Position numbers and translations under genes: made by a program. Positions 1 to 9,180 of a stretch of 64,000 nt of DNA are shown here, in pieces; the stretch's first letter is position 1; every line of letters starts with the position of its first letter. The stretch covers positions 186,001-250,000 of the forward strand of contig NZ_JAEDXU010000004.1 in assembly GCF_017830045.1 (NCBI RefSeq), written 5' to 3'. The notes under the pieces were generated by a model that saw only the letters and a list, made by a program, of their open reading frames with translations, was not told where the DNA came from and did not search any database. The stretch comes from Enterococcus larvae. GTDB lineage: Bacteria > Bacillota > Bacilli > Lactobacillales > Enterococcaceae.

Positions 1-3000
1 TATTGTTGATCGAGCCGGAAGCTGTTCCTGCAACAACCGCTTTAAAGGTGATTGTCGCACTTGCTGCACTGTTCAGATCGCCTATATTGACTGTCAATAA
101 ACGTGTTCCTGCATCGTAGGAGTATTCATTCACATTTGGAGTCCCTGCCGCATGGCTAATAAGGGTTCCGTTGATTGCAACTTCAGCAGTCGCAGGTGTA
201 AATGTCAGTCCTCTTGGCAGTACGTCTGTAACCACGACACCTTTCCAGGTTGTCGCAACAGAAGTCGGCTTATCGTTTTTAGCAATTAATGTATAGGTAA
301 GCTCTTCTCCAATATCCGCATCAGTAGTACTTCCGCTATCCGCAACTACTGTTTTGGTCATGATTGGAAGATTCGGCAATACATCTGCCACAATGTACTT
401 TTTGACACCTTCAAACACAGCATCGTGGTAAGAATAGTTTGTATATGGATTGATGTTGCCTCCGCTTTGATTTGTAGCTGGCGGCTTGATCAATCCTGTT
501 TGATCATAAAGTATGGGTGTTTCTCCAGCTCCTGATACCACTTGGGCAGCAGCATGCTGAATGACGTTATCGCCTAAATAGACACTTAACTCTTTTGTGT
601 CAATCAAGTAATCTGTAAGCTGATAAGACCAAGAACCATCAGGAAGAACCGTTGTTGTTCCCAACAAAGTCCCAGAAGCTCGATCACCGGTATCATAATA
701 GATATAGACAGTCGCTCCTGCTTCAGCTCCTGTTCCGGAAAGAATATTTGCTGCATTGTTCAAATTCTCATCCGTTAATCTGGTCGGCTGCGGCGGCGTT
801 ACATCAAGAACTGTACGCTGTGGTGTTTGGATGTCGCCCGAATCACTGATATGTACATTCGAACCACCTTCATCTGCCAGCGCGCCACGCCAAGCCGTCA
901 CTACTTCTATTCGTTGGCCCTTAACTAAAAAGTCCCCATTTGAAGTTGGAATTTTGAAAATCCCTGCACGTGCATCATCGCCATAAACAGATACTGCTCC
1001 TGTTCCGCTCGGATCTTCAACAATAGTTCCAGCAGCTGTAGATGCCGCAACTGAACCTGCTTCAGATACAGAAACTCTCACACCAACCTCGCCTGTATAA
1101 GCTGCACGAATCGGATCGTATTTCCCTTCCGGCACAGTCGCATGTCCCCAGATGTATTTGTCCGCATCTGTCGGAACACGTAATTCATCAATGATGGCTT
1201 TTTGATTGTTTGCTGTCATCCTTGAATAAGCAGGTGCTCCTTCAAAATTTCCAAACTCAACGCCATTCGTTGTAATCCCCGTGCTGAAGTTTACATCCGA
1301 CCACTTACTATTGATCAAGCTCCATGAATCACTTGGGTTTCCATCAAGATTTATTCCGGATTTCCACACCTGTAAATCCGATTGAATCATATTGAATTCA
1401 GAATCACCGGATCCTTCAAAGATATATCCACCGCCAGAACGATCGTTTCGGAAATCGAAGTATTTCGGCTTGTCCATGTTAAAGGTCAGCTTATTCCCAG
1501 AGGCACTGAAAACACCTCTTGCCTGACTTTCAGTTTTACCACGAACGATGAAGTAAGAACCTTCTCCTGCAGTCACATCCAACATTTGTGCGTTACAGTC
1601 AATTGCTGCACCGCTAGTTGTGATGATCGATACATTGGAATGGTCGCCAGTAACGGAAAAACTACTTGTATTTCCAGCAGCTCCATTCCGATATTGAATT
1701 CCTTGATTCCTGGCATTCGCACCTGGGTCCTTTGCTTGTCCATCACCAACGTTATGAAGAATAAAGTCTGAACCACTTTCAATGTTGATCTCATTTGCAT
1801 CTCCATACATCCGAATCCCCGGTGATGCACCACCTTTTTTATCAATGATCACTTCTGAATCATTAGAGGCTTTTATACTGTTTCCTCCACCAACATTGGC
1901 AGTAGAGTTACCATAACGAATCAGTGCGGCGTTACTATTAGAATCTGCACTTTCTCCGCTGATCGTCAATTTAGAATCATTCGATACTTCAATTTTGCTG
2001 TTTATACCTAAAATCAACAATGCAGGCGTTCCTTTACTAACAGCACGCGATTCAATAACTACTTGCGCCTGATCATCAAGCAAAATTTCAGATCCGCCTA
2101 TTAGATCGCTGATTGCAAGAGCTGCTGCTGTATTCGCATGGATAGCATTAGGATTAGATCCTGTTGTCGTTGCTAAAGTAGTAAGATTGGCAGAAAATAT
2201 AACATTCGTTTTACTACCGGTAAATTTCAAGCTTGCTTTACCAGTAAAACTGACCGCAGCATTTTCAGCATCAACTGAAACTACCAACTTTCCATTCGTT
2301 ACATTCATGCTGGCGTTGTCTGTTACTGCTTCAAAAAATTTCGTTGTCAAATTTGCTGTTATATCTGCATTCTCTTCCACTAATAGATTCTTCGCTCGAA
2401 GAAATGTTGTCAGTACAAAGCCTGTCGATTGAAAATCACTGGTACCAGCTAACGTAATGTTTCCTTCATCAAGATGCGCGAGCGGCCGTTGATTCCCTGA
2501 AAGGACATTGACATTATTTGTCGCAACCGTCCAATTGGCACTATTGGCTGGAGTAGATGCGCTGAGCATAGGCTCATCTGAGGTTCCAACCAAATCAACA
2601 TCCGTCAAAATAAGTTGTGAACCCGCTGCAGCTGCTACCAAGGTAACTTTCTCAGAGCCCATATCGATTTTTCTGATTGTCCCGTTATCATTACCATTGA
2701 TGACCTTCGAAACACCTACATTACTTATTGTCGAGCTTGCAGTTAAATCTCCTTTAATATTGATCCAATCTATAGTAGGAGATTCCATTGCAGATTTAAA
2801 ATCTGCCCAGTTCGTTACATCTGCAGTCACACCGGGAGTAGGTATGGCTAAATCAAAAGCTGCGATTTCTGCTGCATTCCGCTCCTGCTTTAGCGCAGCT
2901 GCCGGACTATTCCCAGCTGCCTTTTTCAACTCACCTTGATTATTGATTTCAAACGTTGTTTCAGCGACAACCTTTCCGCTTTCTGTCAGCAATTGAATAT

Positions 3001-3397
3001 TTCCTTCTTCCAAAGTACTATTTCGGTCAATATCCATTGTGATAAAGGCTGTAAAAGCTTTGCCGTCATCGACAAACTCAATATCAATCAAGTCTCTCCG
3101 ATCGGTCCCATTAGTAGATAGCCGTTCGGAATCTTCTAAAGCCAACTCTTCGAAAAGCCCTTCGACAGGAACATAGGTCGTTCCTTCTGCCTTCAATTGC
3201 AGCTTCTGCCCTGACAGCTTCGCTACACTCAACTTTGCAATAACCAGCTTGTTGTACTCCTGCACTCTGACGATTTCTAATTTATAGTCCTCTGAAGATG
3301 CCTTGATGGAATTTGTACTCCCCAGAAAAGGAATGCTGCCAAGCAATAATACCAGCGCCATAATTATCAACAGATACGACTTTTTTCCGATTTTCAT
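1..3397 (-). CDS. Large secreted adhesin with pectate-lyase-like region (3' end outside window)
   Basis: The frame is open from an ATG at 3397 to the left edge, giving at least 1132 residues. An SD (GGAAAGGAG) lies about 12 nt upstream. Residues 1-34 form a signal peptide: KKS, a hydrophobic core, then a small-residue cleavage region. About residues 180-670 are rich in Asn, Gly, Ser and short hydrophobic strands, as in beta-helical pectate-lyase-like adhesive domains of Gram-positive surface proteins. An Ig-like segment follows at about 865-935, then a DUF11/isopeptide-type beta domain at about 1010-1132. The protein should be exported and wall-associated; a C-terminal WxL or sortase anchor would lie outside the window and cannot be checked. 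A regulator (3581-4300) precedes it in the same direction. The exact ligand is unknown. Confidence 0.85.
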   Translation of the reverse strand, partial: MKIGKKSYLLIIMALVLLLGSIPFLGSTNSIKASSEDYKLEIVRVQEYNKLVIAKLSVAKLSGQKLQLKAEGTTYVPVEGLFEELALEDSERLSTNGTDRRDLIDIEFVDDGKAFTAFITMDIDRNSTLEEGNIQLLTESGKVVAETTFEINNQGELKKAAGNSPAAALKQERNAAEIAAFDLAIPTPGVTADVTNWADFKSAMESPTIDWINIKGDLTASSTISNVGVSKVINGNDNGTIRKIDMGSEKVTLVAAAAGSQLILTDVDLVGTSDEPMLSASTPANSANWTVATNNVNVLSGNQRPLAHLDEGNITLAGTSDFQSTGFVLTTFLRAKNLLVEENADITANLTTKFFEAVTDNASMNVTNGKLVVSVDAENAAVSFTGKASLKFTGSKTNVIFSANLTTLATTTGSNPNAIHANTAAALAISDLIGGSEILLDDQAQVVIESRAVSKGTPALLILGINSKIEVSNDSKLTISGESADSNSNAALIRYGNSTANVGGGNSIKASNDSEVIIDKKGGASPGIRMYGDANEINIESGSDFILHNVGDGQAKDPGANARNQGIQYRNGAAGNTSSFSVTGDHSNVSIITTSGAAIDCNAQMLDVTAGEGSYFIVRGKTESQARGVFSASGNKLTFNMDKPKYFDFRNDRSGGGYIFEGSGDSEFNMIQSDLQVWKSGINLDGNPSDSWSLINSKWSDVNFSTGITTNGVEFGNFEGAPAYSRMTANNQKAIIDELRVPTDADKYIWGHATVPEGKYDPIRAAYTGEVGVRVSVSEAGSVAASTAAGTIVEDPSGTGAVSVYGDDARAGIFKIPTSNGDFLVKGQRIEVVTAWRGALADEGGSNVHISDSGDIQTPQRTVLDVTPPQPTRLTDENLNNAANILSGTGAEAGATVYIYYDTGDRASGTLLGTTTVLPDGSWSYQLTDYLIDTKELSVYLGDNVIQHAAAQVVSGAGETPILYDQTGLIKPPATNQSGGNINPYTNYSYHDAVFEGVKKYIVADVLPNLPIMTKTVVADSGSTTDADIGEELTYTLIAKNDKPTSVATTWKGVVVTDVLPRGLTFTPATAEVAINGTLISHAAGTPNVNEYSYDAGTRLLTVNIGDLNSAASATITFKAVVAGTASGSINN

Positions 3398-3447
3398 TTT
3401 TTATTTCAACTCCTTTCCAATTAAAAGATTATTCGCATGCTTGTCCA

Positions 3448-3471
3448 ACACACTATATATTTCAATTTTTT
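3448..3471 (-). promoter_or_regulatory. Shared promoter/operator motif upstream of the adhesin
   Basis: On the minus strand this reads TTGAAATATATAGTGTGT preceded by an A-run. It starts about 51 bp upstream of the adhesin ATG. The same 24-bp block (20 of 24 positions identical) lies about 47 bp upstream of the lectin/WxL gene at 29507-29530. TATAGT could be the -10 box; no good -35 is visible, which suits an activator-dependent promoter. Confidence 0.55.
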
Positions 3472-3580
3472 GGATGGCTGATCGGAAGCTAAATCCTTAT
3501 ACCGCCTAACCAACCTCAACCTGCCAATTCCAAAAAAGAGAAACCAAATTCATTTTTACCTCTTAGTTATAGAACGATTG

Positions 3581-4300
3581 TTACCTCTGTACCTCTTCTA
3601 CATTCAGTAAATACCCCTTTGAATGGACCGTTTTGATATATCGGGAGCCGTCCAAGTCCCCCAGTTTTTCTCTTATACGAAAAATCGTATTACTGATTCG
3701 ATACCGTTTACTACTGTGATACTCCTGATGCCACAAGTGTTCATAAATTTCTTTATAAGCAAAAGTGCACTTAGGCTTCGCTGATAGAAATTCCAATAGC
3801 TTAAATTCCATCTTAGTGAGCTCTATCTCTGAATTCCCTTCCAGACTGACTGAAAAATTACTATGAAGCAATCTTATGTCACAGTTTTCTTCTCCACTAT
3901 CGATCCCCTTCGTCTGCTCCTGAAGCTCATGAGGATATTTAATAGAATTATCAATAGACAGGAATAGCTCTGATAGACTGAATGATTTATCAAACACGCC
4001 ATTCACGCCTAATTGCAGAAATAACAGGCGCTCATACGTCAATTCACGATCACCAAAAACCCAAATCGGAAGCATTCCAAAACGACTGTTTCTGATACTC
4101 GTAATGGTTTCACAAACAGCATAACTATCTTCATCGCCTATGTTTATAATGACTGCGTTTCCTTGAGCCAATTCATCCTTATCAAACAAATCATCCTTAC
4201 CGACTCTATGTATCGAAAAATCTTTTTTTAAAAATTTTTGTATCTTCTCAAATGTTTCTCCCTCATTTGAGAAATCAACGAACCTTAAAGAAATGCTCAT
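3581..4300 (-). CDS. OmpR-type winged-helix regulator with degenerate receiver domain
   Basis: 239 residues. The C-terminal 100 residues form an OmpR/PhoB winged helix (ELTKMEFKLLEFL, then RISNTIFRIREKL, ending YIKTVHSKGYLL). The N-terminal 115 residues have the receiver layout, including the LFLQLGVNGVFDK stretch near beta-5. The phospho-acceptor position after beta-3 (AVIINIG) is Asn instead of Asp, and the acidic cluster after beta-1 is reduced. Phosphorylation is therefore unlikely and no kinase gene is adjacent. It is a paralogue of the regulator at 29575-30288, and each lies directly upstream of a large adhesin gene, so a role as local activator of surface-protein genes is inferred. Confidence 0.85.
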   Translation of the reverse strand: MSISLRFVDFSNEGETFEKIQKFLKKDFSIHRVGKDDLFDKDELAQGNAVIINIGDEDSYAVCETITSIRNSRFGMLPIWVFGDRELTYERLLFLQLGVNGVFDKSFSLSELFLSIDNSIKYPHELQEQTKGIDSGEENCDIRLLHSNFSVSLEGNSEIELTKMEFKLLEFLSAKPKCTFAYKEIYEHLWHQEYHSSKRYRISNTIFRIREKLGDLDGSRYIKTVHSKGYLLNVEEVQR

Positions 4301-4916
4301 TAACTCACCTACTTTAGCTTTTTTATCAAAAGAAACAAATTTTCTTGTTAATTATATCAAATTATTTTCTCTTTTCGCTCTCACTTTTTTATCATTAAAA
4401 AATATATTTTGATGATAAATATCATTTGGATTTCAATATTTTTTCATCTTTCGTTTTAATTTATTTTTGATATACGTTTTAAAAGGTCGTATAAACACCG
4501 CATTTCATTGCCTTTGTACTTCCAATCATTTCAGAGACAAATGCTTGATGAAAAATAAATTTCTACTTATTTCATGATTTACACGCCAAAAAATGTGAAT
4601 TCGATGAGAAATTATGGATATTATTTACATAACTGTATTTTTTCAAGATGTTCCCCTGCGACAATGCGCCCCGTTCTCCTTCTTCACAAGCTCTTCCATC
4701 TTCGGACACAACAAAAAAGACCGGATGGCGATAAACCTCCCGATCGATTGCAGCTGTGAAATATATCAGGCAAACAATATACCTGGTATGCCGGCTGTTA
4801 GACTCTTCTATTCTTTATAAACAGAAAAAGCTGAGACAAAATATCGTCTCAGCTTTTCCATAAGAGAATTCTGAAGTACCTGTTGAGTATCTGTTCTCTC
4901 AACTGCACTTTACTTT
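4301..4916. other. Intergenic region, 616 bp, upstream of the regulator
   Basis: It holds a good -10 box (TATAAT on the minus strand at 4351-4356) for the regulator, a very AT-rich stretch to about 4560, and a terminator at 4826-4857. Positions 4650-4800 are clearly more GC-rich than the flanks but contain no ORF with a plausible RBS on either strand. This part may be a gene remnant. Confidence 0.6.
4826..4857 (-). terminator. Terminator of the coiled-coil gene pair
   Basis: Perfect 12-bp arms AAAAGCTGAGAC and GTCTCAGCTTTT flank an 8-nt loop. The A-run on the left gives the U-tract for minus-strand transcripts ending at 4917. Confidence 0.85.
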
Positions 4917-6158
4917 TTAAGATTTAAGTATGATTTGTTCCAGTAAGCGATTCTCTGTTTGAATGATATCAAAGAATGCACTGATTCTTTCCAACTGCTC
5001 ATAGTCAATTTGGTAAAGCTTGACATGAGGCTTGATCAGGAAGAAAAATCCTCGGTTGATCCTCACTCTATTATTAATCAAATGACATTGCTCCATCATT
5101 GACTGAAGATCCATTTCAGATACGCTGTTCTTGATTCGCTCAACTCGTTCTCGTTCATATGTCAACTCGTTATTGGTGACAGTCATCTTCTCAGTGATTG
5201 TTACCAATTCCTTATTTAGTTTCCATGATTGCTCGATAAATTTCGCCTTTTTGTATAAATCATCATAATGAATCAGATCGATTTTTACCGGCTTATACCA
5301 GTCTTCCTCGTCTACCTTTATCTTTCTATTTTTCTTGAATCTCTTTAATCCACTGACCAGCAGATTATTTTCTATAGCGAGCAGCTCTTGTTCCAATTTT
5401 TCTTTTGCTACCCGCACACGTTCCTTTGACGCTTTTTCTCGCTTCAAGCTTTCTTTGAGGAAAACCACTTCATTTTCTTCCGAACGAACGACAGGATGTT
5501 CACTGACTTCCTGAACTTTGGGTGTTCTGCGTGAAGGCTTAGCAGCTTTAGTCTTCTTACTTACCTCACGGCTCACAGGCTCTTCCACAACCTCAGGAAC
5601 AGAGGGCGGAGCGACTGTTACGTCTACTGGAAAAGAAAGCTCACCGACACTAAAACTGGTATCTTCTTCGTCACTTAGAATCTTATGAAGATGATTTTCT
5701 ACTTGCTCACTGATAGACTGTTTAAGCTCACCATTCATTTGTTGAAGGCTCGCTTTCAAGTTGAACACGATTGGCTGCTGTTCAGCTTCAGTTTCAGCAC
5801 GAAAAGCTAATGGAATGAACTCGCAGGCATACGTACTGAATTCATCTTCAATTTCTTCAGCCATTTTTACCCAGACAAACTGAGGGAAAAGCTCCTTCAG
5901 TTCATCTAATAATGCTTCTTCATCCAATTGTACTTGAAAAAACTGAATTTCAAGATGGTGGTGATAATTCTGTGAATGCTGCAGCTGCTTCAACAGATCA
6001 TCACCTTCTGTTAAAGACAAATCTTTTCCAGTTACTCGGCTATAGATAGCTTCACATTCAACTGCAAGCTCTTCCACAGACTCTTGTTCAACTATGGTCG
6101 TTCCAAAATGATCGGGAATTGCTCTTTGGTGGAAAAAAACATCAAATGCCTCATTCAC
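4917..6158 (-). CDS. Coiled-coil protein of unknown function
   Basis: 413 residues with no signal peptide and no membrane segment, so probably cytoplasmic. The first 200 residues are acidic. A central stretch (about 210-240) is rich in Pro, Lys and Ser, with SKKTKAAKPSRR. Long heptad-like helices follow at about 245-280 and 325-385. It begins 17 bp after the end of the poly-Asp protein gene (6176-7339), so the two are co-transcribed and may form a complex. I do not recognise the family. Co-orientation and the coiled coils suggest a cytoskeletal or scaffold role, which is inference only. Confidence 0.8.
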   Translation of the reverse strand: MNEAFDVFFHQRAIPDHFGTTIVEQESVEELAVECEAIYSRVTGKDLSLTEGDDLLKQLQHSQNYHHHLEIQFFQVQLDEEALLDELKELFPQFVWVKMAEEIEDEFSTYACEFIPLAFRAETEAEQQPIVFNLKASLQQMNGELKQSISEQVENHLHKILSDEEDTSFSVGELSFPVDVTVAPPSVPEVVEEPVSREVSKKTKAAKPSRRTPKVQEVSEHPVVRSEENEVVFLKESLKREKASKERVRVAKEKLEQELLAIENNLLVSGLKRFKKNRKIKVDEEDWYKPVKIDLIHYDDLYKKAKFIEQSWKLNKELVTITEKMTVTNNELTYERERVERIKNSVSEMDLQSMMEQCHLINNRVRINRGFFFLIKPHVKLYQIDYEQLERISAFFDIIQTENRLLEQIILKS

Positions 6159-6175
6159 GGAATTTCTCCTCCTTT

Positions 6176-7339
6176 TTAGATATCCATTTGGTCGTCTTTG
6201 ACTAATTCAATGATTTGATTGAACGCCAATTCTGACTCTTCTTTCACGTTCTTGATGCGGTTATAGTAATTCGTATATTCTTTTTCGGCTCTTTCAAGAC
6301 GCTTCAAAATCACAGCTTTTCTTTGAACTTCTTCATTAACTAGCTGTGCACGATGATTCGCTTGATTGATAATCTCTTTCGCCTGACGCTTCGCTTCCAG
6401 TAATACTTCACCAATATCTTCTTTCGAAAGCTTCGTCTCATGTGAAAGCTCTTGTTGAGCCAAACGTCGTCTCGCTGACTCTAGCTCTTGACGTACCCGA
6501 GACAGTTCTTCATACGTAGCGGTATCTGTCGTTACCGGATCACTAGACATAATAACGATGCGATCCTCAGACAGTTTATCGATCTCATCTTGTTTAGAAA
6601 GCAATTCTTGTTCATACTGACGAATCTTCTGAGAGAAACGCTCTGCTTTCTTACGATTTAAATCAAGTTCATCCGTTTGACGGGTATGATCTCTTGATAG
6701 TTCATCGTATTGACGCTGCAGCTGCTGCAGCTCAACAAAACGAGCCTCGTAATCCTTTGGAACAGCTTGGACAGTCGCCAGCTCGTTCTCTAATGAATCA
6801 TTTTCTGCTTTCAGCTCAGCGGCTTCTGCCTCGATCTTAGCAGTTGCGCGTTGACTTTTACGTAGTTCGGCTTTCAGCTGACGCAGTTCTTCCTGCAATA
6901 ATTCATTTTCTTCCTGAAGCTCATCCATTTCTTCGTTTTCTACGCGTACTGGACGTTTCTTCTTAGGTGCAGGCGGTGTTGATTTCTCTTTCTTTTTGAA
7001 TGGGAAGCGTTTTGGTGCTTCATCGAAATCATCATCGTCGTCTTCGTCATCATCTTCATCGTCGTAATCATCATCTTCGTCGTCATCTTCGTCGTCGTAA
7101 TCATCATCATCATCATAATCATCGTCGTCGTCATCTTCGTCGTCGTAATCATCATCATCATAATCATCGTCGTCGTCATCTTCGTCGTCGTAATCATCAT
7201 CATCATAATCATCGTCGTCGTAGTCTTCATCATCATAATCATCATCGTCATCGTACTCGTCATCATCGTAGTACTCATCTTCGTAATCATCATAATCTTT
7301 TTTAGATTTATTTTTGCCTTTTTTTAAAAAAGAGAACAT
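6176..7339 (-). CDS. DivIVA-like coiled-coil protein with extreme Asp/Tyr tract
   Basis: 387 residues. After a basic start (MFSFLKKGKNKSKK), residues 15-107 consist almost only of Asp, Tyr and Glu, with a 15-residue unit YDDDDYDDEDDDDDD repeated. A basic Pro/Lys linker follows (about 108-135), then a continuous coiled coil (about 140-300). The C-terminal 80 residues (EVLLEAKRQAKEIINQANHRAQ) resemble the helical part of DivIVA-type proteins. No signal peptide or TM segment is visible. The SD region overlaps an A-rich leader, and a TATAAT lies at 7451-7456. The function is unknown; a polymerising scaffold is inferred from composition. Confidence 0.8.
   Translation of the reverse strand: MFSFLKKGKNKSKKDYDDYEDEYYDDDEYDDDDDYDDEDYDDDDYDDDDYDDEDDDDDDYDDDDYDDEDDDDDDYDDDDDYDDEDDDEDDDYDDEDDDEDDDDDFDEAPKRFPFKKKEKSTPPAPKKKRPVRVENEEMDELQEENELLQEELRQLKAELRKSQRATAKIEAEAAELKAENDSLENELATVQAVPKDYEARFVELQQLQRQYDELSRDHTRQTDELDLNRKKAERFSQKIRQYEQELLSKQDEIDKLSEDRIVIMSSDPVTTDTATYEELSRVRQELESARRRLAQQELSHETKLSKEDIGEVLLEAKRQAKEIINQANHRAQLVNEEVQRKAVILKRLERAEKEYTNYYNRIKNVKEESELAFNQIIELVKDDQMDI
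7026..7275. repeat. GAY-codon microsatellite with 45-bp tandem unit
   Basis: About 250 bp are built almost only from trinucleotides cgt, cat and ctt (Asp and Glu codons on the minus strand) with gta for Tyr. Within it three tandem copies of a 45-bp unit lie at about 7078-7212. Copies 2 and 3 look identical; copy 1 differs by one extra triplet. Because the unit is a multiple of three, slippage would change protein length without a frameshift. Confidence 0.85.
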
Positions 7340-7450
7340 GTATTCACAGCCTTCCTAGTTTATATTAAAAAATCGCTACACATCTATTTTATCCTATCCT
7401 CCTTTTCACTTCAATCGTGCCATTCATCAATTTTTTGTAGTTTTATATAA

Positions 7451-7456
7451 ATTATA
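7451..7456 (-). promoter_or_regulatory. Probable -10 box for the poly-Asp / coiled-coil operon
   Basis: TATAAT on the minus strand, about 110 bp upstream of the ATG at 7339, in an otherwise empty 230-bp gap. No convincing -35 is visible. Confidence 0.45.
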
Positions 7457-7569
7457 GAGATAAGTCGCTTATTGGTCGTATCTTTCTATAATATTTTTAT
7501 GATTTATCATTTTTTATCACTTCGACAGGAGGCTTTATTGGTCAATCAGGCAAGGATAAACATCCTCTT

Positions 7570-8925
7570 CTAAGGTAACGATCGTTCGAACAAAATATCA
7601 TTTTCATTCTTGTCCTGTAAGATGGATTCAAGATAGTCTTTCAACTCAGAGGACTCATTTGAAATAATTTGATATGCCTCAGATTCTCGAATCGATTCCG
7701 CTTCCTTATCCGAAATAAAATCCTCCCCGGTAAAAAATCGTAAGTTCAACTCCCCTACCAATTCAGCCGCCAAGTCAAGCGATGCATCATCCGTATAACC
7801 GGCCTGCAGTAAATAGCGATAACCTAAACTGCGACTTTCCTTTAAGAATAAGTCCTTTAGGTACTCATCATATTTCAGCAAGTCCTCATTATCTACTTGA
7901 TTGCTTTTAGCCCACTGAGCCACATCAATTGCTCTTCTTGTGTACTTTATTGTCTGATTATCCAATTCGATCGAACCAATTGGATTCGGTGTAATTGCAT
8001 AAGAGGCAGTCACGATTTCCGTGATATTCGTTTCTTCATCTGTCAGGATATCCTGCGCATGGATATGACCGGAAAAACACACAGGAACCTTATACTTTTT
8101 CAAAAGAGTGCGTATCTCTTCTGCATTGTTCAGTACATAGCCCTTATTGACAAGCTCATTATGCGAGAACAGATTATGATGCATGAAAACAAATGTCTGC
8201 TTTCCGCTTTCCTCACCAAGCTCAAGCTGTTCCGTCAACCATTGCTTCATTTTTTCATCTACTCGACCTGCAGTCGTCGGATTACGTGTGGACGGTTCCA
8301 GCGTGTAAATATTTGTATCCAGAAAAATGAAATCATATCGTTCATTTACTGAAACCAAGTAGCTTAATGAGTTTTCATCTTGGCTGATTGCTTGTGCATA
8401 ACCATAGTCAGAGAACATTTCTTTAAACTCTGATGATGATATCTGAGGTGTTCTTTCTTGACTATCTCCTGTGAACTTTCTGGCCCAGCCATCATGGATA
8501 TCATGATTTCCCGGAATAACAAAAATTCCGATCCCAGCGTTTTTTATCGGAGCAAGCAGCTCCGCAAACTTTTCTCCGCTGATGAATTCACCGTTCAGTG
8601 TAATATCTCCCGTAACGATCAGTCCATCCGGCTTTTCCTTAAGCACTTCCGCAACCAGAGCCTGCAGGCTTTCCTTCTGATAGGTCAGGTCTTTCCCCGC
8701 TGCTGTCGTTTTGATGTAGTCAAACGCTGTTCCATCATCATAGAGTGCTTCATCAATATAATGAGGATCTGTCATGATCCAAAAGTTCATTTTTTCCTTT
8801 TGAAACAACGCCTCTGCTGCTTTGATCTCTCGAGCCGGCTGTTTCTTTCTAAATGCTGTTACAGAAAAAAGACCAATGCCCAACACACACAGTATGCAGA
8901 GTAGTATCACAAACTTTTTCTTCAT
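7570..8925 (-). CDS. Exported calcineurin-like metallophosphoesterase
   Basis: 451 residues. An N-terminal hydrophobic segment (about 5-25) follows MKKK and acts as signal or anchor. The dimetal motifs of the family appear in order: D53-x-H55 (TDPHYID), GD in VTGDITLNGE, GNHD in IPGNHDIHDGW, the His of FMHHNLFSHNE, and GHIH in FSGHIHAQD. It is therefore predicted to hydrolyse a phosphodiester or phosphomonoester outside the membrane. The substrate cannot be read from sequence; relatives are often annotated as cyclic-nucleotide phosphodiesterases. It looks monocistronic: a terminator lies upstream at 9129-9155 and the next gene starts at 7339. Confidence 0.88.
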   Translation of the reverse strand: MKKKFVILLCILCVLGIGLFSVTAFRKKQPAREIKAAEALFQKEKMNFWIMTDPHYIDEALYDDGTAFDYIKTTAAGKDLTYQKESLQALVAEVLKEKPDGLIVTGDITLNGEFISGEKFAELLAPIKNAGIGIFVIPGNHDIHDGWARKFTGDSQERTPQISSSEFKEMFSDYGYAQAISQDENSLSYLVSVNERYDFIFLDTNIYTLEPSTRNPTTAGRVDEKMKQWLTEQLELGEESGKQTFVFMHHNLFSHNELVNKGYVLNNAEEIRTLLKKYKVPVCFSGHIHAQDILTDEETNITEIVTASYAITPNPIGSIELDNQTIKYTRRAIDVAQWAKSNQVDNEDLLKYDEYLKDLFLKESRSLGYRYLLQAGYTDDASLDLAAELVGELNLRFFTGEDFISDKEAESIRESEAYQIISNESSELKDYLESILQDKNENDILFERSLP

Positions 8926-9128
8926 TTATCCGCCACCTACATTATATAGTCCATACTCATTCCAGTAAAAGAATACCGCTGGAAAAGTGATCGTTTCCAT
9001 GAAATTGAATTTTTCATCAAGAAACCGCATTCGTTAATTTTTGTAATCAGTTGATTCCATAGTAATCCAAAGTAAGATGTTCCTCTCACTATACAGATCA
9101 TAAAAACTATTGCTTCACAAAATAAACA

Positions 9129-9155
9129 GCGGGACAGAAGCAACTTCTGTCCCGC
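9129..9155 (-). terminator. Terminator of the glucosaminidase gene
   Basis: Perfect 12-bp arms GCGGGACAGAAG and CTTCTGTCCCGC with a 3-nt loop, T-rich on both sides. It lies 26 bp beyond the stop codon at 9181. Confidence 0.85.
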
Positions 9156-9180
9156 CCTTCTTTTTTCGATTACATGTTCT

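Noticed and set aside
4327-4346. Third recombinase site upstream of the first regulator (GAAACAA near CTTGTT)
   Set aside because: Only partial arm similarity, wrong arm order and spacer; likely chance in AT-rich DNA.
4574-4820. Two overlapping plus-strand ORFs of 61-68 residues
   Set aside because: No SD, no recognisable domain, and they run into the terminator stem region.
7026-7275. CRISPR array
   Set aside because: The repeat is a coding microsatellite without unique spacers, and no cas genes are present.
6940-7305. Long ORFs rich in Met/Thr (minus strand, other frame) and His/Arg (plus strand)
   Set aside because: They are other-frame readings of the Asp-codon repeat of the poly-Asp protein and have no RBS.
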